DNA from: G965267605 sp965267605 | GTDB lineage: Bacteria > Bacteroidota > Bacteroidia > Flavobacteriales_E > Vicingaceae | Assembly (NCBI GenBank): GCA_965267605.1 | Contig: OZ254088.1 | Location: 2,666,001 to 2,730,000, forward strand | DNA length: 64,000 nt | Direction of reading: 5' to 3' | Part shown: in pieces, positions 45,281 to 53,927 of the stretch | Numbering within the stretch: position 1 is the stretch's first letter | How the letters are laid out: each line of letters opens with the position of its first letter | Made by a program: the position numbers and the translations under genes | Notes under the pieces: model-generated | What the model saw: the letters and a program-made list of their open reading frames with translations, nothing else | Databases searched by the model: none | What the model was told of the DNA's origin: nothing

Positions 45281-46597
45281 TTAGCGAATGAGCGTTACCC
45301 TTCCGATCCTGGATTTGTATTCCTCGTACTTCGACTTATAAGTCAGCTTCCATACGTATACATCCATCTGAGCTGGACTTCCATTATAGGTTCCATCCCA
45401 ACCCGTCATAAGATCATCTGTACTGAACATAAGTTTACCCCATCGATCGAAAACCTGTAATTCATATTCCATCAGGTCGCCATACGCCTTTGGTCTGAAG
45501 TTTGGGTTGTACGGATCCTCGTTAGGTGTGAAAGCTGTAGGCACATAGATATAGAAATTACAGTCCTTAAAACTCACCGTAATGGAATCACTCTTTTGTC
45601 CGCAGACGGGATGATCAACGGTGATCCAGTAAGTACCTGACTGCGTAACGGTCTGGACTGATTCTTCTGACCCGTTCCACCATCTTAGATTATCAAAATC
45701 TGCAGCCACATTTTGAATCGCAATAGCTACAATGCTTTCCTCACATGCCGTTGTATCTGAACCCAGAATACTACCAGGGTCTCCAACCATTTCTACCACG
45801 TATGTAACAGTACTGTCGCAGCCCCCAACACTTGCATACGTATAGCTCAAGTTCTGGTCGGAGGAATAATAGGTTCCGTTAACCTGCACACTGTCTCCAT
45901 CGCAAATAGTGTATTCGATCGTATTCGCATAGCTTGGCAGAACATCGAGTTCTACGGTAGCGATACTGTCGCAACCTGTATAACTGGGAAAAGTATCCAC
46001 ATATATACCGGTTTGCGTTCGGGATATACCATGGATCACTTCCGTTTGCCCGTCACAGATCGTACGCTGATCAAGACTGGTTACGGGTAAGTGCACCGTT
46101 AAAGTGGTTGTCCGTATACTGCATCGGTTTATTGAATCTATATAAGTGCCGGATGTGGATTGATGCGCTCCACCAGCATAGAAGGTCTGGCCTTGACAAA
46201 TATCTTTAACCACATTCTGGTTGTTCGCTGGAATCACATTCAAAAAGGTAATGGCCAGGCTATCACAACCCTGAACAGATTGGAGGGTATCTATGTAACT
46301 CCCACTTCCTGTATAGATGCTGGTTGCGACCCGATAAGTATCTCCCTGACAAATCTGAGGGCTTGTATAATGCCTAAGCAAAGGGGCAATCACCAGATTC
46401 GTAGTAACTACGCTGTCTCCCCCTCCATTAGCCTGTAAGGTATCATTGTAATATCCAGACACCGTTTGCACGGCCCCTGCCGCAAAATATGTCTGCCCGA
46501 AACACAAATTCACGTTCACCGTGTCGTACACGGTTTGACCAGAAACGCGTGTACAGCACAATGCCAACATTGTGAAGATGATTATTAGGGGCCGCAT
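45281..46597 (-). CDS. T9SS cargo with 51-residue repeats (shorter paralog)
   Basis: This 438-residue secreted protein starts at ATG 46597 (MRPLIIIFTMLALCCTRVSG). Five repeats (about residues 31-280) share the pattern CxGQ...GxYxDT...GCDS and mostly repeat every 51 codons. Next comes an Ig-like segment (GSDTTACEESIVAIAI, WWNGSEESVQTVTQSG) and a gliding-motility-associated C-terminal domain (PTAFTPNEDPYNPNFRPKAY, VFDRWGKLMFST, GWDGTYNGSPA). The last 200 residues resemble the protein of the upstream gene throughout, so the two arose by duplication. It should be exported and surface-bound. Downstream gene converges after two bases. Confidence 0.88.
   Translation of the reverse strand: MRPLIIIFTMLALCCTRVSGQTVYDTVNVNLCFGQTYFAAGAVQTVSGYYNDTLQANGGGDSVVTTNLVIAPLLRHYTSPQICQGDTYRVATSIYTGSGSYIDTLQSVQGCDSLAITFLNVIPANNQNVVKDICQGQTFYAGGAHQSTSGTYIDSINRCSIRTTTLTVHLPVTSLDQRTICDGQTEVIHGISRTQTGIYVDTFPSYTGCDSIATVELDVLPSYANTIEYTICDGDSVQVNGTYYSSDQNLSYTYASVGGCDSTVTYVVEMVGDPGSILGSDTTACEESIVAIAIQNVAADFDNLRWWNGSEESVQTVTQSGTYWITVDHPVCGQKSDSITVSFKDCNFYIYVPTAFTPNEDPYNPNFRPKAYGDLMEYELQVFDRWGKLMFSTDDLMTGWDGTYNGSPAQMDVYVWKLTYKSKYEEYKSRIGRVTLIR
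45755..46507 (-). repeat. Five CxGQ/GCDS coding repeats, 153-base period
   Basis: Within the shorter cargo, units start at 46507, 46354, 46201, 46060 and 45907 (codon for the residue before Cys). Three of the four spacings are exactly 153 bases; the third unit is 141, with four codons missing. The units have diverged, but spacing is kept. Confidence 0.85.
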
Positions 46598-46669
46598 ACT
46601 ACAAAGTACGTGTGCAGCAATCAAGACTTTACAGCCAGTTCACGAACGGTATAATATTGGAACTAAGGG

Positions 46670-49597
46670 CTACCTGAGCAAGGTAACCTTACCTATGATC
46701 GACTTCTTCTCTTCGTACTTCGATTTATAGTTGATCTTATATACGTAGGTGTCGGTCTTAGCTGGTTTGCCTTTATAGGTACCGTCCCATCCTGTTACAA
46801 TGTCTTCCGCACTGAAGAGCAATTCACCCCAACGGTCGAAGATCAGCATCTCATACTCCTCAAGCTCTCCATAAGCCTTAGCCCTGAAGTTCGGGTTGAA
46901 CGGATCTCCGTTTGGCGTAAACGCGTTAGGTACGTACAGGTAGAAATTACAATCCTTGAATTCCACTCTGACCGTATCCTGTATGTTGTAGCACAGCGGA
47001 TGAGTTACTGTAATCCAGTAGTCTCCTGAAGTTGTTACAACTTGAACAGGTTCCTGAGAACCATTCCACCAGGTAGATTCAAACCCTTGCGGCATTGGAC
47101 CAATAGCCAGTGAAACAGTGTTACCATCGCATTCTTCGATGTCTGGTCCCAGATCAACAAGTGGTCTTGCAATCTGTACAATATCATACGTGATGGTGCT
47201 ATCGCAGCCCGCAGAACTCGAGTAGTTAATGCTAAAGTTCTGAGCACTTGTGTAGTAATTACCATTGATCTGCACACTATCATCTTCACAGAGTGTGAAG
47301 TTCACATTCGCACTATGAACAGGGTTCACAACTAAAGTAACGTTGGACACACTATCACAGCCGACAACATTCTGCAGGGTGTCTACGTAAACCCCTGCTG
47401 TACTTTGGGCATTACCATGAATAACTGCTGTTTGTCCCTGGCATACCGTAACTGAAGTGTTGGATACTGAAACTGGTAACACTGTAAGATTGGTTGTCAC
47501 CACACTGTCACAACCAGCACCCGTTGTCAATGAATCAATATACGTTCCAGTGGCAGATTGGTTGGCGCCACCTGCCCAATAGGTTTGTCCCTGGCAAATG
47601 TTAGGATTCAGGGTAATGGCCACGGATGGTGTGACGGTCAAGTTCGTAGTAACTACACTATCGCAACCGCTTACCGCGGTGAGGGTATCATAATAGGTTC
47701 CCGTTGCAGTTTGATTGGCTCCACCGGCAAAATAACTTTGTCCTTGACAAATGACTGGATTGGCGGTACTTGCTGATGATGGAGTAACCGTTAGGTTTGT
47801 CGTAATTACACTGTCACAACCACCAGCGGATGTAAGGGTATCTGTATATATCCCGCTGGTTGTTTGATTAGCTCCTTGCGCAAAATACGTTTGGCCCTGG
47901 CAAATGGTTGGGTTTACAGCATGACTGATCACACCCGTTACGGTAAGGTTGGTCGTGATGATACTGTCACATCCGGTGGACGCCAACAATGTATCGTTGT
48001 ACTGCCCAGTTGTAGTCTGGTTGGCACCTCCAGCGAAATAACTCTGACCTTGACAGATCGTTACGTTCGTTGTATCATACACGTTATTTCCTGTTACCTT
48101 CACAAGAACGGTAGCAGTATCTTCCTGTCCGGTGCAGCTTCTTACAATAAGCTGAACATTGTAGTTACCCACCGCTTGGTAAACGTGAGTAGGGTGTTGA
48201 ACCCATGAGGTATCACCATCACCAAAACTCCACCTGTACTGTCTGATATAGTTACACGTGATGGCACTGGTATCTCTAAAATGTACTTCTCCGCATAAGG
48301 AACCAATGGTATAATTGAACTGTGCCGTTGGTGGGTCGGGGTAATACTTCCACATGATGGAATTGTAGGTTGTAGGCCCACCATACATATAGAACTGCCC
48401 GTTCGCATCCTGCCACCCTGCTGTTCCAAAACTACTAGGAGGTTCATTGGCGGGTGCCGGAACGCCCTGCGTTCCAAATGTAGCATTGGTATTCTTAAGC
48501 TGACTTCCTTTGATCCATGTCCACTCCAGTGTGTTTGGGTTGAACCTCCACAGATCATTCAACTGACCTGTACCCGCTATGTAGGTAAAGCCTCCAAACA
48601 TCCAGAAGTTTCCACACTCATCTACCCATTCCTGCTTGTTCTCAAATCTTGAACAAGGATAGTTGTTAACGTCAGGCACACACTGGGTACCGTATTGGCC
48701 TGGATCCATGATGCCGCTTGAGCCAGAAACCCAGGTCCACATATCAGTAGCAATATCATACATCCACATATCGGATAGCGGATTGTTGCCTCCGTTTCCG
48801 AATCCACCGTATAGGTATAGTCGGTTATTGAACGAATCGTACCAGTTAAGATAGGCGTAACGGCCACTTGGAATATTGGTTGCAGCCGGCACACCTTTCG
48901 TTCCGTAACTACCCGCATGGTTGGGAGTAGTTGTTCCACTCCACCATGCCCACTGGTTGATGGTGGGATCATACTTCCATAGATCGTTTCTTCTGCCGCC
49001 CTGGTTGCCTCCAAACATCCAGAAGTCACCATTGTTGTCAACCCACGCACAAGACGCCTCCGTTCTTGTTCCAGGATTGGCAGCGGCTGAAAATACTTTT
49101 TGTGTACCGTAGTTAACGGCACTTGTGTTTTGTGGACCAGACATCCATGTCCACATGTTGGTTGCTACACTGTAGCGCCACATATCACCTCCAAACAACC
49201 ACAAATCACCGTTTTGATCAGTCCATGTTGGAATTTCCTGCACACGATTACCTGGTGTGTTAGCGGCTGCTGGCACACCCATGGTTCCGTAAACGCGAGG
49301 TTGCCCAGTAGTCCCTGGACCCTTCATCCAGGTCCATGTCAATGCCACAGGGTCGTATTTCCAGAGGTCCGTCATTCCATTGTTTCCACTGTAAAACCAT
49401 AGATCTCCATTTAGGCCATTCCACTCACAACCCGCGTAAATAGCCTTTGGCCAGTTGGTGGTGCTAGGCACACCTTGTGTTCCATAAACCGCAGGAGAGT
49501 TGTTTGCCGGATTACCGGTTAGCCATGCCCACTGACCTTGCCCTTGCATGATCAGCACAGATCCAACCGCCAGGATAGTAACTAGTAACTTCTTCAT
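46670..49597 (-). CDS. Large T9SS cargo: Kelch-like, PKD and 51-residue repeats
   Basis: This 975-residue protein has a signal peptide (MKKLLVTILAVGSVLIMQGQ), then about seven Kelch/galactose-oxidase-like blades (residues 25-430; repeated NDLWKYDP, GDFWMFGG, YGTQGVP motifs), a PKD domain (YRWSFGDGDTSWVQHPTH), six 51-residue CxGQ/GCDS repeats (about 514-819), an Ig-like region and the gliding-motility C-terminal domain (NAFTPNGDPFNPNFRAKAY, IFDRWGELLFSA, GWDGTYKGKPAK). It is likely exported by the T9SS and extends from the surface. It starts on the stop of the WG-repeat gene (TAATG) and is followed by a duplicated paralog. Confidence 0.9.
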   Translation of the reverse strand: MKKLLVTILAVGSVLIMQGQGQWAWLTGNPANNSPAVYGTQGVPSTTNWPKAIYAGCEWNGLNGDLWFYSGNNGMTDLWKYDPVALTWTWMKGPGTTGQPRVYGTMGVPAAANTPGNRVQEIPTWTDQNGDLWLFGGDMWRYSVATNMWTWMSGPQNTSAVNYGTQKVFSAAANPGTRTEASCAWVDNNGDFWMFGGNQGGRRNDLWKYDPTINQWAWWSGTTTPNHAGSYGTKGVPAATNIPSGRYAYLNWYDSFNNRLYLYGGFGNGGNNPLSDMWMYDIATDMWTWVSGSSGIMDPGQYGTQCVPDVNNYPCSRFENKQEWVDECGNFWMFGGFTYIAGTGQLNDLWRFNPNTLEWTWIKGSQLKNTNATFGTQGVPAPANEPPSSFGTAGWQDANGQFYMYGGPTTYNSIMWKYYPDPPTAQFNYTIGSLCGEVHFRDTSAITCNYIRQYRWSFGDGDTSWVQHPTHVYQAVGNYNVQLIVRSCTGQEDTATVLVKVTGNNVYDTTNVTICQGQSYFAGGANQTTTGQYNDTLLASTGCDSIITTNLTVTGVISHAVNPTICQGQTYFAQGANQTTSGIYTDTLTSAGGCDSVITTNLTVTPSSASTANPVICQGQSYFAGGANQTATGTYYDTLTAVSGCDSVVTTNLTVTPSVAITLNPNICQGQTYWAGGANQSATGTYIDSLTTGAGCDSVVTTNLTVLPVSVSNTSVTVCQGQTAVIHGNAQSTAGVYVDTLQNVVGCDSVSNVTLVVNPVHSANVNFTLCEDDSVQINGNYYTSAQNFSINYSSSAGCDSTITYDIVQIARPLVDLGPDIEECDGNTVSLAIGPMPQGFESTWWNGSQEPVQVVTTSGDYWITVTHPLCYNIQDTVRVEFKDCNFYLYVPNAFTPNGDPFNPNFRAKAYGELEEYEMLIFDRWGELLFSAEDIVTGWDGTYKGKPAKTDTYVYKINYKSKYEEKKSIIGKVTLLR
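47141..48058 (-). repeat. Six CxGQ/GCDS coding repeats with exact 153-base period
   Basis: Six units start at 48058, 47905, 47752, 47599, 47446 and 47293; every spacing is exactly 153 bases (51 codons). The first four are close copies (ICQGQ, GGANQ, TGxYxDTL or DSL, GCDS, TTNLTV); the fifth and sixth are diverged. Confidence 0.92.
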
Positions 49598-50310
49598 TAC
49601 TTCTTGGTTGAATGTTTACGCATGTGCTCTTCTGTTTCACTTTCCCTTTCAACTTCTTCTAACACCTTTCCTTTGGAATCAATGATGTAAGTGTCATCTC
49701 CAATGCTTACCTCGGCCTTACCATGCTTGAATTTCCTGGCAACGTTATACTTAGGAGCTATTACAGTTTTCCCTTCTTTGGAGATGTAGCCCCACTTGCC
49801 TTTTTCAAAAAGCACGGCCGCCACCCCCTCACTGAACTGATCTGCCAAAGTGAATTGTGGTTTGATTTGCCAGAAGCCTTTTACATTGATGAATCCATAC
49901 TTTTTGTCCTTCACTACCATTGCAAGCCCATTGGCACCAAAGTCGAACGCAAGATCATATTGAAACGGGATCAATGTTTTCTGCTGTCTGTTGATGTATC
50001 CATACTTACCATCTTTGGCAACCCAGGCCATTCCGTTCTTATCAAACAATGAAGCATCATCGTAAACAAGCGGAATCTCAATTTGACCCTGGCCATTGAT
50101 ATAACCACGTTTGCCTTGTTCATTCACCACAAGGGCAAGACCATTTTTGAATTCACTTCCGGCATACCAGGTTGCGGGTACGATTACCTCACCACCAGCG
50201 TTCTGGTATCCTACTTTTGAATCCTTATAATATCTAATGAGATCGTTTGATTGACCAAAGACCGAGGCCATCATGCAACAGCCCAGTAGCGTCAACATCA
50301 GATTTTTCAT
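49597..50310 (-). CDS. Secreted WG-repeat protein
   Basis: This 237-residue protein has a signal peptide (MKNLMLTLLGCCMMASVFGQ) and at least five WG repeats of the form GKxGYINxxGxxxIPxxY (QGKRGYINGQGQIEIPLVYD, DGKYGYINRQQKTLIPFQYD, KGKWGYISKEGKTVIAPKYN). The repeats form beta hairpins of unknown binding role. A charged C-terminal tail (SETEEHMRKHSTKK) follows. No T9SS domain is seen, so it is probably periplasmic or outer-membrane associated. Its stop overlaps the next gene's ATG by one base. Confidence 0.88.
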   Translation of the reverse strand: MKNLMLTLLGCCMMASVFGQSNDLIRYYKDSKVGYQNAGGEVIVPATWYAGSEFKNGLALVVNEQGKRGYINGQGQIEIPLVYDDASLFDKNGMAWVAKDGKYGYINRQQKTLIPFQYDLAFDFGANGLAMVVKDKKYGFINVKGFWQIKPQFTLADQFSEGVAAVLFEKGKWGYISKEGKTVIAPKYNVARKFKHGKAEVSIGDDTYIIDSKGKVLEEVERESETEEHMRKHSTKK

Positions 50311-50452
50311 AGCAAGGAGAGTTTACACTAGTCCCACAATTTACGAAAATACCTGATAAATAGCGAGTTACGAATTTGATTTTACCGTAGAGGTTACATA
50401 GAAGCATCCCCTTTTGCGCTGGGTGAAATTGCCCAAATAAAATTCCAGAAAC

Positions 50453-51253
50453 CTACTTAACGATGAACCAGTTGTTCAATAAGTTCTCCCTATTGTACTG
50501 CATAGGAACACCTGTGGTATGATCAATCAATTGTTTTCCGGCAAACGTTGCAATGGCATCTCCGGCTGCTGTGTCCCACTCCATTGTAGGAGCGAATCTA
50601 GGATAGACATTGGCGCTTCCTTCGGCAACCAAACAGATCTTGATGGAACTTCCGCTTGACACCAGTTCCAACTGATCGTGGTCATTGCGCAGCTCTTCTA
50701 CGAAAGCTTCCGTTTCGGGAGATAGATGAGAGCGGCTTGCAACCACCTTATATACACTATTGGTTTCTTCAGCAGGCAGTTTAACGGCTTCAGTGATCAG
50801 GTCTTCCATCAAGCTACCACTGGACTCAAGGGTTCCGTCAACAGTGATTCGAAATGATCCAATTTCTCTTGCCGCGAAATACAAGGTTTGCTTTACCGGC
50901 AAATAGATCACTCCGCCTATCGGTCGGTTACCTTCCATTAATGCAATGTTAACGGTGAACTCCCCATTGCGTTTGATGAACTCTTTGGTACCGTCCAAAG
51001 GGTCAACGATCCAATAGTTAACCCAGTCCTTTCGTTCAGCATATTCAATGGCTTTCCCTTCTTCACTTAGAATGGGAATGGAATCGCCCAGAATCTCCTC
51101 GATCTTATCGTTCGAGCGCTGGTCTGCAATGGTTAGCGGGCTGTTGTCTTCTTTGATCTCTACATCAAACTCATCTCCATAGACATCCATGATCTCTTCA
51201 CCAGCCTTGACTGCCGCCACCAAAGCTTTGTTCATGTATTGCATTAAATCCAT
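50453..51253 (-). CDS. cysQ: 3'(2'),5'-bisphosphate nucleotidase CysQ
   Basis: This 266-residue inositol-monophosphatase-fold enzyme has DNSPLTIADQRSN, SEEGK, the metal site WIVDPLDGTKEFI and the C-terminal EWDTAAGDAI. It removes the 3'-phosphate from PAP, the by-product of PAPS use in sulfation or sulfate reduction, and so protects the cell. ATG 51253 is chosen because the longer frame's 34 extra residues overlap the permease gene. It follows the SLC13 permease, and cysC, cysD and cysN lie nearby. Confidence 0.95.
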   Translation of the reverse strand: MDLMQYMNKALVAAVKAGEEIMDVYGDEFDVEIKEDNSPLTIADQRSNDKIEEILGDSIPILSEEGKAIEYAERKDWVNYWIVDPLDGTKEFIKRNGEFTVNIALMEGNRPIGGVIYLPVKQTLYFAAREIGSFRITVDGTLESSGSLMEDLITEAVKLPAEETNSVYKVVASRSHLSPETEAFVEELRNDHDQLELVSSGSSIKICLVAEGSANVYPRFAPTMEWDTAAGDAIATFAGKQLIDHTTGVPMQYNRENLLNNWFIVK

Positions 51254-51287
51254 GGTTGAAAATTGCACAAAAAACCTGAAAGGATGG

Positions 51288-53042
51288 TCAGAAATACAGC
51301 CAGGAAAGAATACCAACAGCCGCAATCGCATAACTAATAGTAAGCGGCAGTCCAACCTTCAGGTAATCCTTGAACCTATACCCCCCAGGACCATACACCA
51401 TAAGATTGGTCTGGTATCCTACCGGTGTGATGAAGTTTGCAGCAGCTCCAAAGGCCACAATCAAAATGAAAGGCACCACGTCAAGGCCCATAGACTGCGC
51501 CATGGTAACAGAAACAGGAAATACAATGGCTACAGCCGCACTGTTGGTAATATATGCAGCCAGTAAATTCGTAATGATGAAAATACCAGCTAACATCCCA
51601 ACTCCGCCCAAGGGTTTAATCCATGTTACTACTTGATTTGCGATCAGTGCGGCCAATCCTGAATTGATCATGGCTTTGCCCAGAGCAAGACCAAGGGCAA
51701 TGATGATCACCAGGTTAATGTCAAAGCTCTTCCTGATCTCGGTAATGGGCACCACTCCCATCGCTAACGCCAGCGCCAGAACCACTACGAGTCCGGAAAA
51801 TAAGGGGATGATTCCAACACTAGACAACACTACCGCACCAATTACACCCGCAATCACCGAGAAGACCTTCCAAACTGGCAATGCATCATCACGGTCCTCT
51901 CCGGATAAGGTATAAAATGCCTGAACGCCTTGCGTTCGTTTGAAGTAATCCTTTCCTGTCAGTACCAGGAGGACGTCACCAGCCGTCAATACGATGCTGC
52001 CGATCTTGCCGGAGAGTTTTTCGCCATTTCTATGTACTGCCAGAATAGCCCCATCATACCTTCCCCGGAAGTCGGTCTCTTTCACTGTTTTTCCAATCAA
52101 GCTAGAATTGTACGAAAGCACCACCTCACTTACGTTGCTCATAGGGATATCGCATGCCTTGGGAAGTGTTAACCCTAATTCCGGCCGTTTCAAATCCTCC
52201 AACATCTCGATATTACCAGCAAAAATCAGATGATCCTCCTCCAGCAGAACCTCGGATGGAGCAACGGGAGCAATGGTTTCTTCACCTCTGATGATCTCAA
52301 CGAGAAACACATTGTCAAGATTCCGTAAGCCTGCATCTTCAACCGTTTTATGAATGAGGTTACTTCCCGTTTTGATCTCCGTTTCCACCAAAAACTCCCT
52401 CGAGTGTTTGATAAAACCACTTACTCGGTCCTTCCTTTCAGGAAGAAGACGGTCTGCAAACGACAAGTACAACGTTCCCAACAATGCCATGGGGCCACCC
52501 ACCCAAAAGAAATCGAATATCTCCAGTGATTCGAATCCCGCTTCTGTAGCAAGGCCATTTACGATGAGGTTGGTAGACGTACCAATCAGTGTACAACAGC
52601 CTCCTAAAATGGCGGCATACGAAAGTGGTATCAACAACTTGGAAGGCGATACTTTATTTCTCCCACCCCAACTCTTAACGAATGGGATCAACATGGCAAC
52701 GATTGGGGTATTGTTAAAGAATGCGGATAGCGAGGCAACAATACCCACCAATTTGAATTTAAAAACACTAGGATTGGTTCCTGAACCGAATAACTTTCCA
52801 AGCCCCACCATTGATATGTGAGACTTGCGTATGATCTCGCTTAAGACCAATAGTATAATGATTACCGCAAGCTGTTCGTTGGCAAATCCTTCTAAGGACT
52901 CCTTGGGCGAGATCACACCACTTAAAAGCAATAATGTTACTGCTACCAGAAATGCCAAAGATGGTTTGAGCCAGGACCTGTAGAGGCTAATGATGAGGAG
53001 CAAAACAACTCCCCCAACAATCCAGGCGTGAAATGCTTCCAT
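51288..53042 (-). CDS. SLC13/DASS-family permease with RCK_C domains, likely sulfate uptake
   Basis: This 584-residue inner-membrane protein has about eleven helices in two inverted halves around two soluble TrkA-C (RCK_C) domains at about 215-385 (DNVFLVEIIRGEETIAPVAP; GAILAVHRNGEKL). Family signatures are SAFFNNTPIVAMLIPFV, LIGTSTNLIVNG, YITNSAAVAIVFPVSV and NFITPVGYQTNLMVYGPGGY. Homologs import sulfate or dicarboxylates with sodium. It lies between cysQ and the ALDH genes, near cysCDN, which favours sulfate. ATG at 53042; its first bases overlap the stop of the upstream gene. Confidence 0.9.
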   Translation of the reverse strand: MEAFHAWIVGGVVLLLIISLYRSWLKPSLAFLVAVTLLLLSGVISPKESLEGFANEQLAVIIILLVLSEIIRKSHISMVGLGKLFGSGTNPSVFKFKLVGIVASLSAFFNNTPIVAMLIPFVKSWGGRNKVSPSKLLIPLSYAAILGGCCTLIGTSTNLIVNGLATEAGFESLEIFDFFWVGGPMALLGTLYLSFADRLLPERKDRVSGFIKHSREFLVETEIKTGSNLIHKTVEDAGLRNLDNVFLVEIIRGEETIAPVAPSEVLLEEDHLIFAGNIEMLEDLKRPELGLTLPKACDIPMSNVSEVVLSYNSSLIGKTVKETDFRGRYDGAILAVHRNGEKLSGKIGSIVLTAGDVLLVLTGKDYFKRTQGVQAFYTLSGEDRDDALPVWKVFSVIAGVIGAVVLSSVGIIPLFSGLVVVLALALAMGVVPITEIRKSFDINLVIIIALGLALGKAMINSGLAALIANQVVTWIKPLGGVGMLAGIFIITNLLAAYITNSAAVAIVFPVSVTMAQSMGLDVVPFILIVAFGAAANFITPVGYQTNLMVYGPGGYRFKDYLKVGLPLTISYAIAAVGILSWLYF

Positions 53043-53044
53043 GA

Positions 53045-53926
53045 TCAATATGCGGATCCTGCAGCCCCAATTCTCTCAATAGGGTGCCAGGTGGTCTTAA
53101 CTTCTTGTAAAGCCGTGATATGCTGAGGTTCATTCCAATAGTTGTGGCTCCATTTCTTTGATGAATCTGGCTTAACCACACGCTTCATATTTTCAACACC
53201 CTGAATCTCAACTTCCTTCAACTGCTCCTGTCCGAGACCGCTTACGTATATGGCATTCACATCCATATGCCCAGCCATGTGCTTCAGCAACTCATCCACG
53301 CTACCGCAAACAATATTTACTACACCGCCAGGCACATCGGATGTTGCCAACACTTCTCCAAAAGCGCATGCGGTAACCATCGTCTGTCCTTGTGTGAGCA
53401 TTACCACTGTATTCCCACCGCAGATAGCGTGAGCCATGGTGGTAATCAACCCCAGCAAACCTGCTTTGGCGTCTAGCATAATGGAAACCACCCCCTGCGG
53501 TTCAAACGTGGAGAAGTTGAAGTGGTTAGACGCTACCGGGTTCACACTGCTGAAAACCTGGTTGTACTTATCACACCAGCCAGCGAAGTGAATCAACCGA
53601 TCCACAGACAACTCCACTTCTTTAACTGCTGCTGATCTCTTCGCACCAGCGTCTACAAGTTCACCAACGAATTGATCAGTTCTGCTCTCTAACATCTCTG
53701 CCAATCGGTAAAGAATCTGGCTCCTGTTAAAGGCTGTTCTGGAAGCCCAACCATTGTGCGCACCTCTTGCTACTTTCACAGCATCGCGTATATCCTTTCT
53801 ACTACCCCTGCACACGTTTACGGTCTCCCCATTGTGAGACACCTTAAGGTATCTGCCGGATTCGCTTCGAACAAATTTGCCTCCGATGTATAGCTTGTAA
53901 GTCTTATTTACCGTTGCCCTTGCCAT
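53045..53926 (-). CDS. Truncated aldehyde dehydrogenase-like protein without catalytic Cys
   Basis: This 293-residue protein aligns with the NAD-binding half of ALDHs (YIGGKFVRSESGRYLKV, ICGGNTVVMLTQGQTMVTA, VPGGVVNIVCGSVDELLKHM) but ends where the catalytic domain should begin, so it has no nucleophilic Cys and no Glu of the LELGGK motif. The end (KWSHNYWNEPQHITALQEVK) is replaced by other sequence. It lies two bases after an intact ALDH gene, next to deoC. A non-catalytic partner in an ALDH16-like pair is the most plausible role, which I infer from order. Confidence 0.75.
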   Translation of the reverse strand: MARATVNKTYKLYIGGKFVRSESGRYLKVSHNGETVNVCRGSRKDIRDAVKVARGAHNGWASRTAFNRSQILYRLAEMLESRTDQFVGELVDAGAKRSAAVKEVELSVDRLIHFAGWCDKYNQVFSSVNPVASNHFNFSTFEPQGVVSIMLDAKAGLLGLITTMAHAICGGNTVVMLTQGQTMVTACAFGEVLATSDVPGGVVNIVCGSVDELLKHMAGHMDVNAIYVSGLGQEQLKEVEIQGVENMKRVVKPDSSKKWSHNYWNEPQHITALQEVKTTWHPIERIGAAGSAY

Positions 53927-53927
53927 G

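Noticed and set aside
47141..48058. CRISPR-like or mobile repeat
   Set aside because: The period lies inside an open reading frame, copies differ at many bases, and spacing is in whole codons, so it is a protein repeat.
51254..51355. N-terminal extension of CysQ
   Set aside because: It lies in the permease 3' end and adds no family sequence; ATG 51253 is better.
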